Positions 1-6,721 of a DNA stretch of 15,627 nucleotides are shown in pieces. Within the stretch, counting starts at the first letter, position 1. Every line of letters begins with the position of its first letter. The notes under the pieces are model-generated. The model searched no databases, was not told where the DNA came from, and worked only from the letters and a program-made list of their open reading frames with translations. Source of the DNA: ZC4RG30 sp039800965 (GTDB taxonomy: Bacteria; Pseudomonadota; Gammaproteobacteria; Steroidobacterales; Steroidobacteraceae); assembly GCA_039800965.1 (NCBI GenBank), contig JBDLPS010000100.1, positions 1 through 15,627 on the forward strand, read 5' to 3'. The translations under genes and the position numbers were made by a program.

Positions 1-172
1 ACGCCTGCAGACCTACACGCTGGCGAATGGCAGCGTCGAACAGTCGGGGTATCTCTCTCCGCACAGCTACTACCTGATGGAACTCTTCAAGATCACGCCG
101 CAGGGAAAGATCAGGCAGATCGAGGCAGGGTTCCTGACGGTGCCGTATTACATGCCGCTGATCGCGGAATAG
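1..172 (+). CDS. C-terminal fragment of an unidentified protein
   Basis: The plus strand is open from base 2 to a TAG at 170-172, giving 56 residues of a protein whose N-terminus lies outside the window. The fragment is rich in aromatic residues and ends ...VPYYMPLIAE. It contains a stretch reading SYYLMELFKITPQGKIRQIE, where a beta-strand-like segment is followed by a Gly-Lys turn and another strand. This kind of ending is seen in NTF2/SnoaL-like alpha+beta proteins, but the evidence is weak and I do not assign a family. Codon use and GC content resemble the neighbours, which supports real coding. The gene ends two bases before the 3' end of the convergent tRNA gene, so no terminator can fit between them. 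Confidence 0.6.
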   Translation, partial: RLQTYTLANGSVEQSGYLSPHSYYLMELFKITPQGKIRQIEAGFLTVPYYMPLIAE

Positions 173-174
173 TG

Positions 175-247
175 TGGGCCCGCTGGGATTCGAACCCAGA
201 ACCAAGGGATTATGAGTCCCCTGCACTAACCGTTGTGCTACAGGCCC
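175..247 (-). tRNA. tRNA with anticodon CAU, probably tRNA-Ile2 (lysidine type)
   Basis: The minus strand folds into a 73-nucleotide cloverleaf. It has a 7-bp acceptor stem (GGGCCTG with CGGGCCC, one G-U type pair), a 4-bp D stem GCAC/GTGC with an 8-base loop containing GG, a 5-bp anticodon stem with loop CTCATAA, a 5-base variable loop, and a T arm CTGGG-TTCGAAT-CCCAG. The anticodon CAT is at plus positions 212-214. CAU is read by initiator Met, elongator Met or Ile2 tRNAs. C4-G69 and C5-G68, with A73, match the determinants known for TilS, which makes lysidine in tRNA-Ile2, so Ile2 is favoured over elongator Met. After discriminator A73 the genome reads CAC, so the CCA tail is not encoded and must be added. 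The D stem has A12-U23 instead of the common U12-A23, and the 15/48 Levitt pair is A-U. Confidence 0.88.
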
Positions 248-264
248 GCCGAGGGAAGGCCGCA

Positions 265-270
265 ACGATA
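265..270 (-). promoter_or_regulatory. possible -10 element of the tRNA gene
   Basis: On the minus strand TATCGT (plus 265-270) lies 17 bases upstream of the mature tRNA 5' end. It is followed by a GC-rich stretch (TGCGGCC), as in the discriminator of many stable-RNA promoters. No convincing -35 element is visible at 16-18 bases, so this is a tentative site only. Confidence 0.25.
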
Positions 271-321
271 CCACCGCCCCGGTTTGCAGTCCCCCGCCCA
301 GCACCCTAGGCTTGAAGGGAC

Positions 322-1080
322 ATGTCCCGCCTGATGGTCTTCCAGCACGTCGCGGCCGAGCCGCTCGGCACCCTGCATGCGTGCATCCGCGCCCGGGGAC
401 ACCGCATCCGCTTCCACAACTTCGAACGGGATCCAGACGCGCAGCCAAACGTCGACCGCTACCAGGGTCTGGTCGTGCTGGGCGGTCCGATGAACGTGGA
501 CGAGCAGCACCGCCACCCGCACCTGCGAACCGAGCTGCTGACGATCGAAGCGGCACTGAAGCAGGACAAACCGGTGCTCGGCATCTGCCTGGGTGCCCAG
601 CTGCTGGCCCACGTGCTGGGTGCGCCGGTGTTGCGGCACGATCGGCACGAAATCGGCTGGTACGACCTGGAGACGACGGACGCAGGCCGCGCCGACCCGG
701 TGGTCGGCTCGCTGGGCGAGCGGGCGCCGGTGTTCCAGTGGCACGGCCGCACCTACGGCTTGCCGACGGGGGCGGTGTAGCTCGCGCGCACGGCCACCTG
801 CGAGCAGCAGGCCTTCCGCTTCGGCGAGTCGGCCTATGGCTTCCAGTTCCACCTCGAGGCGGACACGAAGATGATCGAGCGCTGGCTGCGCACGCCGGCC
901 TACCGGGACGAACTGGCTTCCGCCACGCTGCCGCAGGACGCGGCCGGCATACGCGAGGCGACGCCACTGCGCATGACGGCCATGCAGCCGCTCGCGGAAA
1001 CGGTGTTCAACGGCTTCCTCGACCTGGTCGGCCGGCCCTCGCGGAGAATCCTGCTGCCCTCCCATGGGGGCCTCGATTAG
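322..1080 (+). pseudogene. class I glutamine amidotransferase-like gene interrupted by an amber codon
   Basis: An ATG at 322, preceded by a Shine-Dalgarno GAAGGGA at 314-320, opens a protein of the GMP-synthase-like class I glutamine amidotransferase family. The nucleophile motif LGICLGAQLLA puts the catalytic Cys at residue 89. The frame hits TAG at 778-780 (codon 153), in the segment reading PTGAV-stop-LARTA. The same frame then stays open to the TAG at 1078-1080 and contains the rest of the domain, including YGFQFHLEAD with the expected catalytic His177 and Glu179. Without readthrough the 152-residue product lacks two thirds of the triad and should be inactive. There is no frameshift and no other stop, and composition is normal. 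The likely explanations are one recent nonsense mutation or a sequencing error; amber readthrough is less likely. An intact product would be 252 residues, normal for the family. The next gene starts 11 bases downstream. Confidence 0.8.
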
Positions 1081-1091
1081 ACTCGCGCGCC

Positions 1092-1433
1092 ATGGACACC
1101 CTGCCCCCCTGCCCCCAGTGCGCATCGGCCCTCACTTACGAGGACGGCGTGAATTTCATCTGCCCGGAATGCGGGCATGAATGGCCCCAGGCTGCAGCCG
1201 CCGAGGCAGCACCGGAAGCGCGCGTCGTGCGCGACTCGGTCGGCAACGTGCTGCAGGACGGCGATTCGGTCACCGTCATCAAGGACCTCAAGGTAAAGGG
1301 GTCTTCGTCGGTGGTGAAGGTCGGCACAAAGGTGAAGAACATCCGCCTGGTCGATGGCGACCACGACATCGACTGCCGCATCGAAGGTATCGGCGCGATG
1401 GGCCTGAAGTCGGAGTTCGTGAAGAAGAGCTGA
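1092..1433 (+). CDS. yjdM: YjdM/PhnA-family zinc-ribbon protein
   Basis: This 113-residue cytoplasmic protein matches the YjdM (formerly PhnA) family in length and layout; the E. coli protein is about 111 residues. An N-terminal zinc ribbon has two CxxC knuckles (Cys7/Cys10 and Cys24/Cys27, the second in ICPECGHEW). It is followed by the compact beta-rich domain with the family's typical wording VRDSVGNVLQDGDSVTVIKD and a closing GLKSEFVKK. The historical name links it to alkylphosphonate use, but no phn genes are nearby and the biochemical role is not settled. The ATG at 1092 is chosen because the zinc ribbon starts at once; a longer open frame from 312 is a shadow of the amidotransferase. 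No clear ribosome site is seen, so translation may be coupled to the upstream gene. Its TGA directly abuts the stop codon of the convergent hydrolase gene. Confidence 0.9.
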   Translation: MDTLPPCPQCASALTYEDGVNFICPECGHEWPQAAAAEAAPEARVVRDSVGNVLQDGDSVTVIKDLKVKGSSSVVKVGTKVKNIRLVDGDHDIDCRIEGIGAMGLKSEFVKKS

Positions 1434-2315
1434 CTATTCCTGCCAGGGCGGATCCTCGCGCATCGCGACGCGCGAGGAATTGCCAAGCAGGAAATCCCCC
1501 AGCAGGTCGATGGTCTGCGGGAACGCCGCGTTGATCTTCGCGCGCAGCTCGGCCGATGTCTTCGATTCGGCAACGGCCTTCTCGAAACGGACGAGGTAGT
1601 TCTTCGTGTAGGCGAGCGCGCTGGTGTCATCCGGCAGGCCGGGCTTCTTGTGACCGGCGACTACGGTCTTCGCACCCAGCGCCGCGAGGCGATCGACGCT
1701 CGCGGCCCAGGCCTTGCGCTCCGGCTGCAGTGACTCGCCCAGCCAGAGGTGCACTTCATTGAACAGGATGTCGCCGGCGATCAGCGTCTTCGCCGACGGG
1801 ATCCACAGCGCCGTGCAGTGCGCATGGTCGCCCTGCATCGGGCCCACCACCTCGAGGCGTTCACCCTCGAGGGTGATGACGCCGTCCTTCACCGGCTCCG
1901 GGGCGGTCGGATAGCGCGGCCCGTTCGCGCCGAGCATCGGGCTCCAGCGCTTGATCTTCATCGGGATGGACTTCCAGATGTCGTCCACCACCTGCGGCGC
2001 CGCGTAGACCTTCGCATCCGGGAAGGCCTGCGTGATCACTTCCATGCTGAAGAAGTGGTCCGGGTGGTCATGGGTCACATAGATCGCATCGAGGTGCTTG
2101 CCGCTCTCGAGGACCCAGGCCACTACGCGATGCGCATCGGCGCGCGTGAAAGGCGCGTCGACGAGCACGGCACCCTTCTCGCCCTTGACCAGCGTGATGC
2201 TCGTAAAGAGGCTTCCGGCACCGGTCTGCATGACCTCGACAGTGAGCGGCGCAGCCTGCGCTGCGCCGGCACCGATCACGAGACAGGCCAGCGTCTGCAC
2301 GAACTTGCGGATCAT
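1434..2315 (-). CDS. exported metallo-beta-lactamase-fold hydrolase
   Basis: This 293-residue protein has an N-terminal signal peptide: MIRK, then a hydrophobic core, with predicted cleavage after AQA near residue 22. It should therefore act in the periplasm. The mature part is a metallo-beta-lactamase fold with the metal motif THDHPDH (His82, His84, Asp86, His87), a later GDHAHC (His164/His166), GD at Asp182 and AGHKKPG (His222), so both metal sites look complete. The substrate is unknown; relatives include glyoxalase II, lactonases, quinoprotein-relay hydrolases and B3-type lactamases. I chose the ATG at 2315 because AAGG sits eight bases upstream; a GTG at 2324 and an ATG at 2321 are in frame but badly spaced. 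It is the last gene of the six-gene operon, 15 bases after the dehydrogenase stop. Its stop directly abuts that of the convergent zinc-ribbon gene. Confidence 0.85.
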   Translation of the reverse strand: MIRKFVQTLACLVIGAGAAQAAPLTVEVMQTGAGSLFTSITLVKGEKGAVLVDAPFTRADAHRVVAWVLESGKHLDAIYVTHDHPDHFFSMEVITQAFPDAKVYAAPQVVDDIWKSIPMKIKRWSPMLGANGPRYPTAPEPVKDGVITLEGERLEVVGPMQGDHAHCTALWIPSAKTLIAGDILFNEVHLWLGESLQPERKAWAASVDRLAALGAKTVVAGHKKPGLPDDTSALAYTKNYLVRFEKAVAESKTSAELRAKINAAFPQTIDLLGDFLLGNSSRVAMREDPPWQE

Positions 2316-2330
2316 AGGCATCACCTTGCG

Positions 2331-3341
2331 TCAGAACTGCTGCGGGTTGACGAGCACCTTGCACTGGGTGCTGCGGTGGCGCAGCGCCTCGAACATGTCA
2401 GGCATGTTCGGCAGGTCGACGATGTCCGTGACCATCGCGCGCGGCGTGTCCGGATCCTTGTCCAGCACGTCAGCCGCCAGCTCGAACTCGCGCACCTCGT
2501 AGAAGGCCGAGGCCTGCAGCGTGACTTCCTTGCTGACGAACTGGAAGGGCATGAAGGTATCCGGCGGCGAGCACAGGCCCAGCACGATCACCTGGCCGCG
2601 CACCTTCACCAGCTCGATGGCCTTCTGGATCAGGCCCGGCTTGCCGACGGCTTCGTAGACGATGTCCGGCGGACCGCCCAGCGCGGCCGCCACGCCTTCC
2701 GGCGTCGCCTGCTCGGGCGACAGGAAATGGGTCGCGCCCATCTGCATGGCAAGGCCAGCACGCCGATTCGAACCCGCGGTCACGGCAATGCGGCTGGCGC
2801 CCATGAACTTCGACCAGTACGCGGCAGCCAGGCCGATGGGGCCCGCGCCGACGATCAGCACGCGGGCACCGGCCTGCGGCTTCGCCAGCGCGACGCCGTG
2901 CAGGCTGACCGCCAGCGGCTCGACCAGCGCGCCATCTTCCAGCGCCAGCGTCTTCGGCAGCTTGATGAGCTGGTGCGTCTCGGCGAGCGAGTACTGGCCG
3001 TAGCCACCGCCGTCAATGCGCATCTTCGTGCACCAGGCTGGCACGCCGGCCTTGCAGGTCGCGCACTGGCCGCAGCCGTGCACGGGGAAGACCGCGACAT
3101 GGTCGCCGACCTTCACGTTGTCGACGCCACGACCCAGCGCCATGACCTTGCCCGAATACTCATGGCCCAGGACCATGCCAGGCTGCGCGCCAAAGATCGG
3201 GTCTTCGGTGATGTGCAGGTCGCTGCCGCAGATACCGCAGCGGCAGACCTCGACGACAACTTCGTTGTCGCCCGGCGTCGGATCGGGAATGGTCTCGACG
3301 ACGAGCGGCGAGTTCAGCTTCTTGAAAACAGCAGCCTTCAT
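2331..3341 (-). CDS. zinc-dependent medium-chain alcohol dehydrogenase
   Basis: This 336-residue member of the medium-chain dehydrogenase/reductase family should oxidise an alcohol or reduce a carbonyl with NAD(P). The catalytic zinc site is visible as Cys38 (CGICGSDLH), His60-Glu61 (GHEYSGKV) and probably Glu141. The structural zinc site has four cysteines, 90, 93, 96 and 104. The Rossmann motif GAGPIG is at 165-170. Overall wording resembles the threonine-, sorbitol- and butanediol-dehydrogenase branch, but the substrate cannot be fixed from sequence. The ATG at 3341 overlaps the TGA of the upstream VOC gene as ATGA, implying translational coupling; an open frame reaching further upstream is only the VOC gene read in another phase. 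With the thiamine-dependent E1 genes it recalls acetoin/butanediol clusters, where a butanediol dehydrogenase feeds the acetoin-cleaving enzyme. That link is inferred. Confidence 0.92.
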   Translation of the reverse strand: MKAAVFKKLNSPLVVETIPDPTPGDNEVVVEVCRCGICGSDLHITEDPIFGAQPGMVLGHEYSGKVMALGRGVDNVKVGDHVAVFPVHGCGQCATCKAGVPAWCTKMRIDGGGYGQYSLAETHQLIKLPKTLALEDGALVEPLAVSLHGVALAKPQAGARVLIVGAGPIGLAAAYWSKFMGASRIAVTAGSNRRAGLAMQMGATHFLSPEQATPEGVAAALGGPPDIVYEAVGKPGLIQKAIELVKVRGQVIVLGLCSPPDTFMPFQFVSKEVTLQASAFYEVREFELAADVLDKDPDTPRAMVTDIVDLPNMPDMFEALRHRSTQCKVLVNPQQF

Positions 3342-3829
3342 GAGAAATACACCTCTTCGAGGACAACGCCCTTCGGCTCCTCGATCAATTCGAGCACGAC
3401 GCCATCGGGGTCGCGCACATAGACAACCTTCAGCCCGTCGACCGGACCGCCTTCGGCCTTGAGCACGCGGCCCACGGCCTTGAAACCGGCGCTGCGCACC
3501 AGTGCCACGACCTTGTCGAGGTCCGCGACCTTCAGACAGACATGCATGAAGCCCGGGTCGCAGGCCCGCAGCGTGGACGTACGGCCCAGCGGCGCCCGAT
3601 AGCACAGCAGCTCGATGACATGCCCCGGGAGCTTCGCGAAGGCCACGTCGATCTCGCAGCCGGGCACTCCCACGATCTCCTCGAAGAAGGGACCATTCGC
3701 GCGCACCGGGTTGCTCACCTCGCAACCCAGCAGATCACGATAGAAGCGGATCGAACGATCGATATCGGACACCGTGATGCCCGTGTGCCCGACGCTCTTC
3801 ACCTTCACGGGTGCATCATTGCTGCTCAC
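3338..3829 (-). CDS. glyoxalase-fold (VOC superfamily) metalloprotein
   Basis: This 163-residue protein consists of two paired beta-alpha-beta-beta-beta modules of the vicinal-oxygen-chelate fold. The first starts VGHTGITVSDIDRSIRFYRD and the second is near GFMHVCLKVADLDKVV. The four family metal ligands are present: His15, Glu73, His96 and Glu147 (the last in DPDGVVLELIE). It is therefore probably an active metalloenzyme of the glyoxalase I, methylmalonyl-CoA epimerase or extradiol-dioxygenase type; the reaction is unknown. The start is a GTG at 3829 whose GTGA overlaps the stop of the lipoyl-domain gene; a GTG seven codons later is possible. No ATG is available in frame. It lies third from the operon end and overlaps the next gene by four bases. 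Its place between a lipoyl carrier and an alcohol dehydrogenase suggests a carbonyl or thioester intermediate, which is inference. Confidence 0.87.
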   Translation of the reverse strand: MSSNDAPVKVKSVGHTGITVSDIDRSIRFYRDLLGCEVSNPVRANGPFFEEIVGVPGCEIDVAFAKLPGHVIELLCYRAPLGRTSTLRACDPGFMHVCLKVADLDKVVALVRSAGFKAVGRVLKAEGGPVDGLKVVYVRDPDGVVLELIEEPKGVVLEEVYFS

Positions 3830-4068
3830 GAGGTGATCTCCACGACGCAGACGCCGCCGTTCACCTTCGCGTTCTCGCCCTCGGGCACGAGGATTTCGAG
3901 CAGCGTGCCATTGCCCGGTGCAGCGATCTCCTGCGTGACCTTCTCCGTCTCGATCTCGTAAAGCACATCGTCCTTGGCGAAGCTGTCGCCCGCCTGCTTG
4001 TGCCACTTCGCGATCGTCGCCTCGTGCATGTTCATGCCGACGCGAGCCAGTTTGAGCGTGACCTTCAT
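3826..4068 (-). CDS. free-standing lipoyl (biotinyl-lipoyl) carrier domain
   Basis: This 80-residue protein is a complete single lipoyl domain and nothing else. The hairpin with the modifiable lysine reads YEIETEKVTQEI, with Lys43 as the expected lipoylation site; acidic residues before the lysine fit lipoate better than biotin, which prefers MKM. The second half has the usual PGNGTLLEILVPEGE strand pattern. In normal 2-oxo-acid dehydrogenases this domain is the N-terminus of an E2 acyltransferase of about 400 residues; here the TGA at 3826-3828 ends the gene right after the domain. No peripheral-subunit-binding region or acyltransferase core follows in any frame, because the VOC gene starts in the overlap. 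It overlaps the E1-beta stop as ATGA. It presumably accepts an acyl or aldehyde group from the E1 pair. Confidence 0.9.
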   Translation of the reverse strand: MKVTLKLARVGMNMHEATIAKWHKQAGDSFAKDDVLYEIETEKVTQEIAAPGNGTLLEILVPEGENAKVNGGVCVVEITS

Positions 4069-5033
4069 GCGAGAAGACCACGGCAGGTGTTGGCAATCGT
4101 GTCGGCGTTCGGCAGCACGCGCGCCTCGGCGTTCGGCGCGTAGGGGATCGCGACGTTCGGCACGGTCACGCGCTTCACCGGCGCCTTGAGAAGACCGAAG
4201 CCCACGTCGGCGACTTCAGCCGCGATCTGGCTCGCCACGCTGCAGCGGTCGCGCGCTTCGTCGCAGACGACCAGGTGACCGGTCTTCTGCACCGAGGCCA
4301 GCACCGCAGCGAGATCGAAGGGCACCAGCGTGCGCGGATCGATCACTTCGGCCTCGATGCCGGCCGCGGCGAGGTGCTTCGCCGCTTCCAGCGCAGGCTT
4401 CAGCATGGAGCCGATCGCAACGACCGTGACGTGCTGGCCGGCACGGGCGATGTTCGCCTTGCCGAAGGGCACGAGCAGTTCGCCATCGGGCACTTCACCC
4501 TGTTCACCGCCGCGACCGCCCGCTTCCATGAAGAAGGTCGGGTTGCTGCCGCGGATCGCGCTCTTCAGCAGGCCTTTCGCGTCGGCCGGCGTGGCCGGCG
4601 TGAGCACGTTGATGCCACCGAGGTTCAACAGGGGCGGATAGGCCGTGTCGGAGTGCTGCGCGGCATTGGAGCCACCACCACCGTAGGAGCAGATGACGGT
4701 GATGGGCATCTTTGCCTGGCCACCCGACATCAGGCGCATCTTCGCCATCTGGTTGCCGATGGCGTCCATGCCGGTGTAGATGAAGTTCGAGAACATCAGG
4801 TGCAGGATCACGCGATGGCCTGCGGCCGCGGCGCCGACCGCCATGCCCGTGAGCGTCTGCTCGCAGATCGGCGTATTGCGGATGCGATTGCGGCCGAACC
4901 TCTCGGTGAGACCACGGCAGTCGCCCATGATCGCGAGTTCGACGTCCTCACCGAAAAGGATCACCTTGGGATCGCGCTCCATCTCTTCGAAGAGCGCTTC
5001 GTTGATCGCCTGGATATAACGCTTCTTTGCCAT
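4065..5033 (-). CDS. 2-oxo-acid/acetoin dehydrogenase E1 component, beta subunit
   Basis: This 322-residue subunit has the length and order of E1-beta proteins such as AcoB, PdhB and BkdB. The thiamine-activating glutamate is Glu58, in CEQTLTGMAVGAA, and the active-site histidine is His127, in AQHSDTAYPPLL. The C-terminal transketolase domain carries the family wording EVIDPRTLVPFD. It pairs with the alpha subunit just upstream to decarboxylate a 2-oxo acid, or cleave acetoin, and pass the two-carbon or acyl unit to lipoyl-lysine. The ATG at 5033 has GGAG nine bases upstream and lies 14 bases after the alpha-subunit stop; an upstream extension to 5564 is only the alpha gene in another phase. 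The final TGA overlaps the ATG of the lipoyl-domain gene. The substrate is not determinable; the acetoin-type E1 is my first guess. Confidence 0.93.
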   Translation of the reverse strand: MAKKRYIQAINEALFEEMERDPKVILFGEDVELAIMGDCRGLTERFGRNRIRNTPICEQTLTGMAVGAAAAGHRVILHLMFSNFIYTGMDAIGNQMAKMRLMSGGQAKMPITVICSYGGGGSNAAQHSDTAYPPLLNLGGINVLTPATPADAKGLLKSAIRGSNPTFFMEAGGRGGEQGEVPDGELLVPFGKANIARAGQHVTVVAIGSMLKPALEAAKHLAAAGIEAEVIDPRTLVPFDLAAVLASVQKTGHLVVCDEARDRCSVASQIAAEVADVGFGLLKAPVKRVTVPNVAIPYAPNAEARVLPNADTIANTCRGLLA

Positions 5034-5047
5034 GTCGAAAGTCTCCG

Positions 5048-6037
5048 TCAGGGCGTCTGGCCGTCGAACATGAGGCTGAAGGCGAGCTCCGGATCGGCCG
5101 GTTCGCTTTCCTCGGCGAAACGCACGGCCTCGTCGACCTGCGCCATCACGCGCTTCTCGATTTCCTCGAGGCGCGCCACATCGGCCGCATTTCCAGCCAA
5201 CTGGCCGCGCGTGAACGCGATCGGGCAACGGCCCTTCCAGGCCTCGATCTCGTCCTTCTCGCGGTACTTCTGGCCGCCAAGGAAAAGATCTTCGGCTTCC
5301 AGATGTCCCTGGATGCGGTAGGTGTGCGCCTCGATGAAGGTCGGGCCACCGCCGCTGCGGGCGCGTTTGACCGCGTCCTGCATCGCCTGCCAGACCGCGA
5401 GGACGTCGTTGCCGTCGATCACGTGGCAGGGAATGTTGAACGCGCGGGCGCGATCGACGATCTGACCGGAAGTCACCGTCTTCGACGGGCTGAACTCGCT
5501 GAAGGTGTTGTGTTCGCACACGAAGATCAGCGGCAGCTGCCACAGGCTCGCGACATTCAGGCACTCCATCAGCGTGCCCTGGTTCGAAGCACCGTCACCG
5601 AAGAAGTCGGCGACCACGCGGCCCTCGCCCGCCAGCATCGCGGAGTACGCGGCACCGGTCGCGATGGCGAATCCCGCGCCGACGATGCCGTTCGCACCGA
5701 GGATGCCCTTGGAGAAGTCCGCCACGTGCATGGAACCACCCATGCCCTTGCAGATCCCCGTCTTCTTCGCCCAGATCTCGGCCATCATGGCCTTGAGGTC
5801 GCCACCCTTGGCCAGATAGTGGCCATGGCCGCGATGGGTGCTGGTAATCATGTCGCTGTCCGCGAGGTGCGCGCATACGCCGGTCGCGATCGCCTCCTCG
5901 CCGATGTACAGATGCACCGCGCCGGGCAGGTTGCCCGCCTTGTTCTCGTCCCGCAGCCGCTCTTCCGTGCGCCGGATCAGCAGCATGCGCTCATACAGGG
6001 CGAACAGATCGTCCCTGGACGGCGACTGGTTCGTCAT
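5048..6037 (-). CDS. thiamine-dependent 2-oxo-acid/acetoin dehydrogenase E1, alpha subunit
   Basis: This 329-residue protein is the first gene of the minus-strand operon. The thiamine-diphosphate motif is clear: GDGASNQG at 147-154, ending with Asn177 in CEHNTFSEF. The family pattern STHRGHGHYLAKG (66-78) and the CKGMGGSMH segment (96-104) are both present. The loop near HTYRIQGHLEAED replaces the YRYRGHSMSDP form of pyruvate dehydrogenases and looks more like acetoin or related E1 enzymes. It binds the cofactor together with the beta subunit encoded 14 bases downstream. The ATG at 6037 has two possible ribosome sites: GGGGGA six bases upstream and AAGGAAG thirteen bases upstream. No transcription factor gene (such as acoR) is nearby, so control of the operon is not evident. 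Confidence 0.93.
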   Translation of the reverse strand: MTNQSPSRDDLFALYERMLLIRRTEERLRDENKAGNLPGAVHLYIGEEAIATGVCAHLADSDMITSTHRGHGHYLAKGGDLKAMMAEIWAKKTGICKGMGGSMHVADFSKGILGANGIVGAGFAIATGAAYSAMLAGEGRVVADFFGDGASNQGTLMECLNVASLWQLPLIFVCEHNTFSEFSPSKTVTSGQIVDRARAFNIPCHVIDGNDVLAVWQAMQDAVKRARSGGGPTFIEAHTYRIQGHLEAEDLFLGGQKYREKDEIEAWKGRCPIAFTRGQLAGNAADVARLEEIEKRVMAQVDEAVRFAEESEPADPELAFSLMFDGQTP

Positions 6038-6055
6038 CGCGTGTCCCCCGCTTCC

Positions 6056-6083
6056 TTGTAAATATGATGTTTTAAACTATAAC
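6056..6083 (+). promoter_or_regulatory. probable sigma-70 promoter of the GST gene
   Basis: In the 75-bp divergent intergenic region (6038-6112), which is strikingly AT-rich for this window, TTGTAA (6056-6061) and TATAAC (6078-6083) are separated by 16 bases. They match the sigma-70 -35 at 4 of 6 and -10 at 5 of 6. Transcription would start near 6090, leaving a leader of about 22 bases that contains the AAGGA ribosome site at 6100-6104 before the GTG at 6113. The operon on the other strand must have its promoter in the same segment, but no good pair is visible on that strand, so the two promoters probably overlap. Confidence 0.5.
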
Positions 6084-6112
6084 CCGTATCCAACGACACA
6101 AGGACGCCCCAC

Positions 6113-6721
6113 GTGAAGCTCTATTACCTGCCCGGCGCCTGCTCGCTGGCTTCGCATATATCGCTGTTGGAGGCCGGCATCCCGCACCAGGCCTTCGCGG
6201 TGGACCGCGCCACCAAGCGTACCGCCGACGGGCAGGACTTCCTGTCCTTCAACCCCAAGGGCTACGTGCCGGCCCTGGTGCTGGACGATGGTCAGGTGCT
6301 GACCGAAACCCCCGCATTGCTTCCCTGGATCGGCGCCCTGAATCCGGCCGCCCGGCTGATCCCGGCGCCCGGCACCCTGGGGCATTTCCGGGTCAGTGAA
6401 TGGTGCGTCTACCTCAACTCGGAAGTGCACAAGGCGCTTGGACCGATCTTCCGGCCGGACACCAGCGAGGAACAGAAGGCGAAGCAGCGCGAAATCGCAG
6501 CGAACCGCCTTGCACTGGCCGAGGCAGCCCTGGCTGACCACCCCTACCTGACCGGGCAGGACTTCACGGTCGCCGACGCCTACCTGTACGTGATCCTGAG
6601 CTGGGGACCCCGCACCGGCCTCGACCTGGCCGCCTTCCCGAGGCTGGCGGACCTGCTGAACCGGGTCGCGCGGCGTCCCTCCGTCGTGGCAGCCCGCAAG
6701 GACGAAGGCCTGCCGGCGTGA
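6113..6721 (+). CDS. beta-class glutathione S-transferase
   Basis: This 202-residue cytoplasmic enzyme conjugates or exchanges glutathione thiol with electrophiles. The start of the protein, MKLYYLPGACSLASHI, carries Cys10, the hallmark residue of beta-class bacterial GSTs. NPKGYVPAL and LTETPALLPWI form the rest of the glutathione site (cis-proline and the Glu-Thr turn). The helical C-terminal domain follows from about residue 85, with the conserved LTGQDFTVADAYLYV folding motif. The start is GTG at 6113, supported by AAGGA eight bases upstream and by alignment of the first strand. It is divergent from the E1 operon, and its TGA (6719-6721) lies inside the proposed regulator box of hemA. A link to the neighbouring VOC and hydrolase genes through glutathione chemistry is possible but not shown. 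Confidence 0.93.
   Translation: MKLYYLPGACSLASHISLLEAGIPHQAFAVDRATKRTADGQDFLSFNPKGYVPALVLDDGQVLTETPALLPWIGALNPAARLIPAPGTLGHFRVSEWCVYLNSEVHKALGPIFRPDTSEEQKAKQREIAANRLALAEAALADHPYLTGQDFTVADAYLYVILSWGPRTGLDLAAFPRLADLLNRVARRPSVVAARKDEGLPA

Noticed and set aside
312..1433. A 373-codon plus-strand frame running into the zinc-ribbon gene
   Set aside because: Only the last 113 codons (from 1092) are real; the rest is an out-of-phase reading of the amidotransferase.
1749..3422. A 557-codon plus-strand open frame antisense to the hydrolase and dehydrogenase genes
   Set aside because: It is a mirror of GC-rich coding on the minus strand, with His/Arg-rich composition and no recognisable domain, while the opposite strand has clear families with intact motifs.
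4065..5564. A longer N-terminal extension of the E1-beta subunit
   Set aside because: The extra part is the alpha-subunit gene read in another phase; the ATG at 5033 has a good ribosome site and fits the family start.
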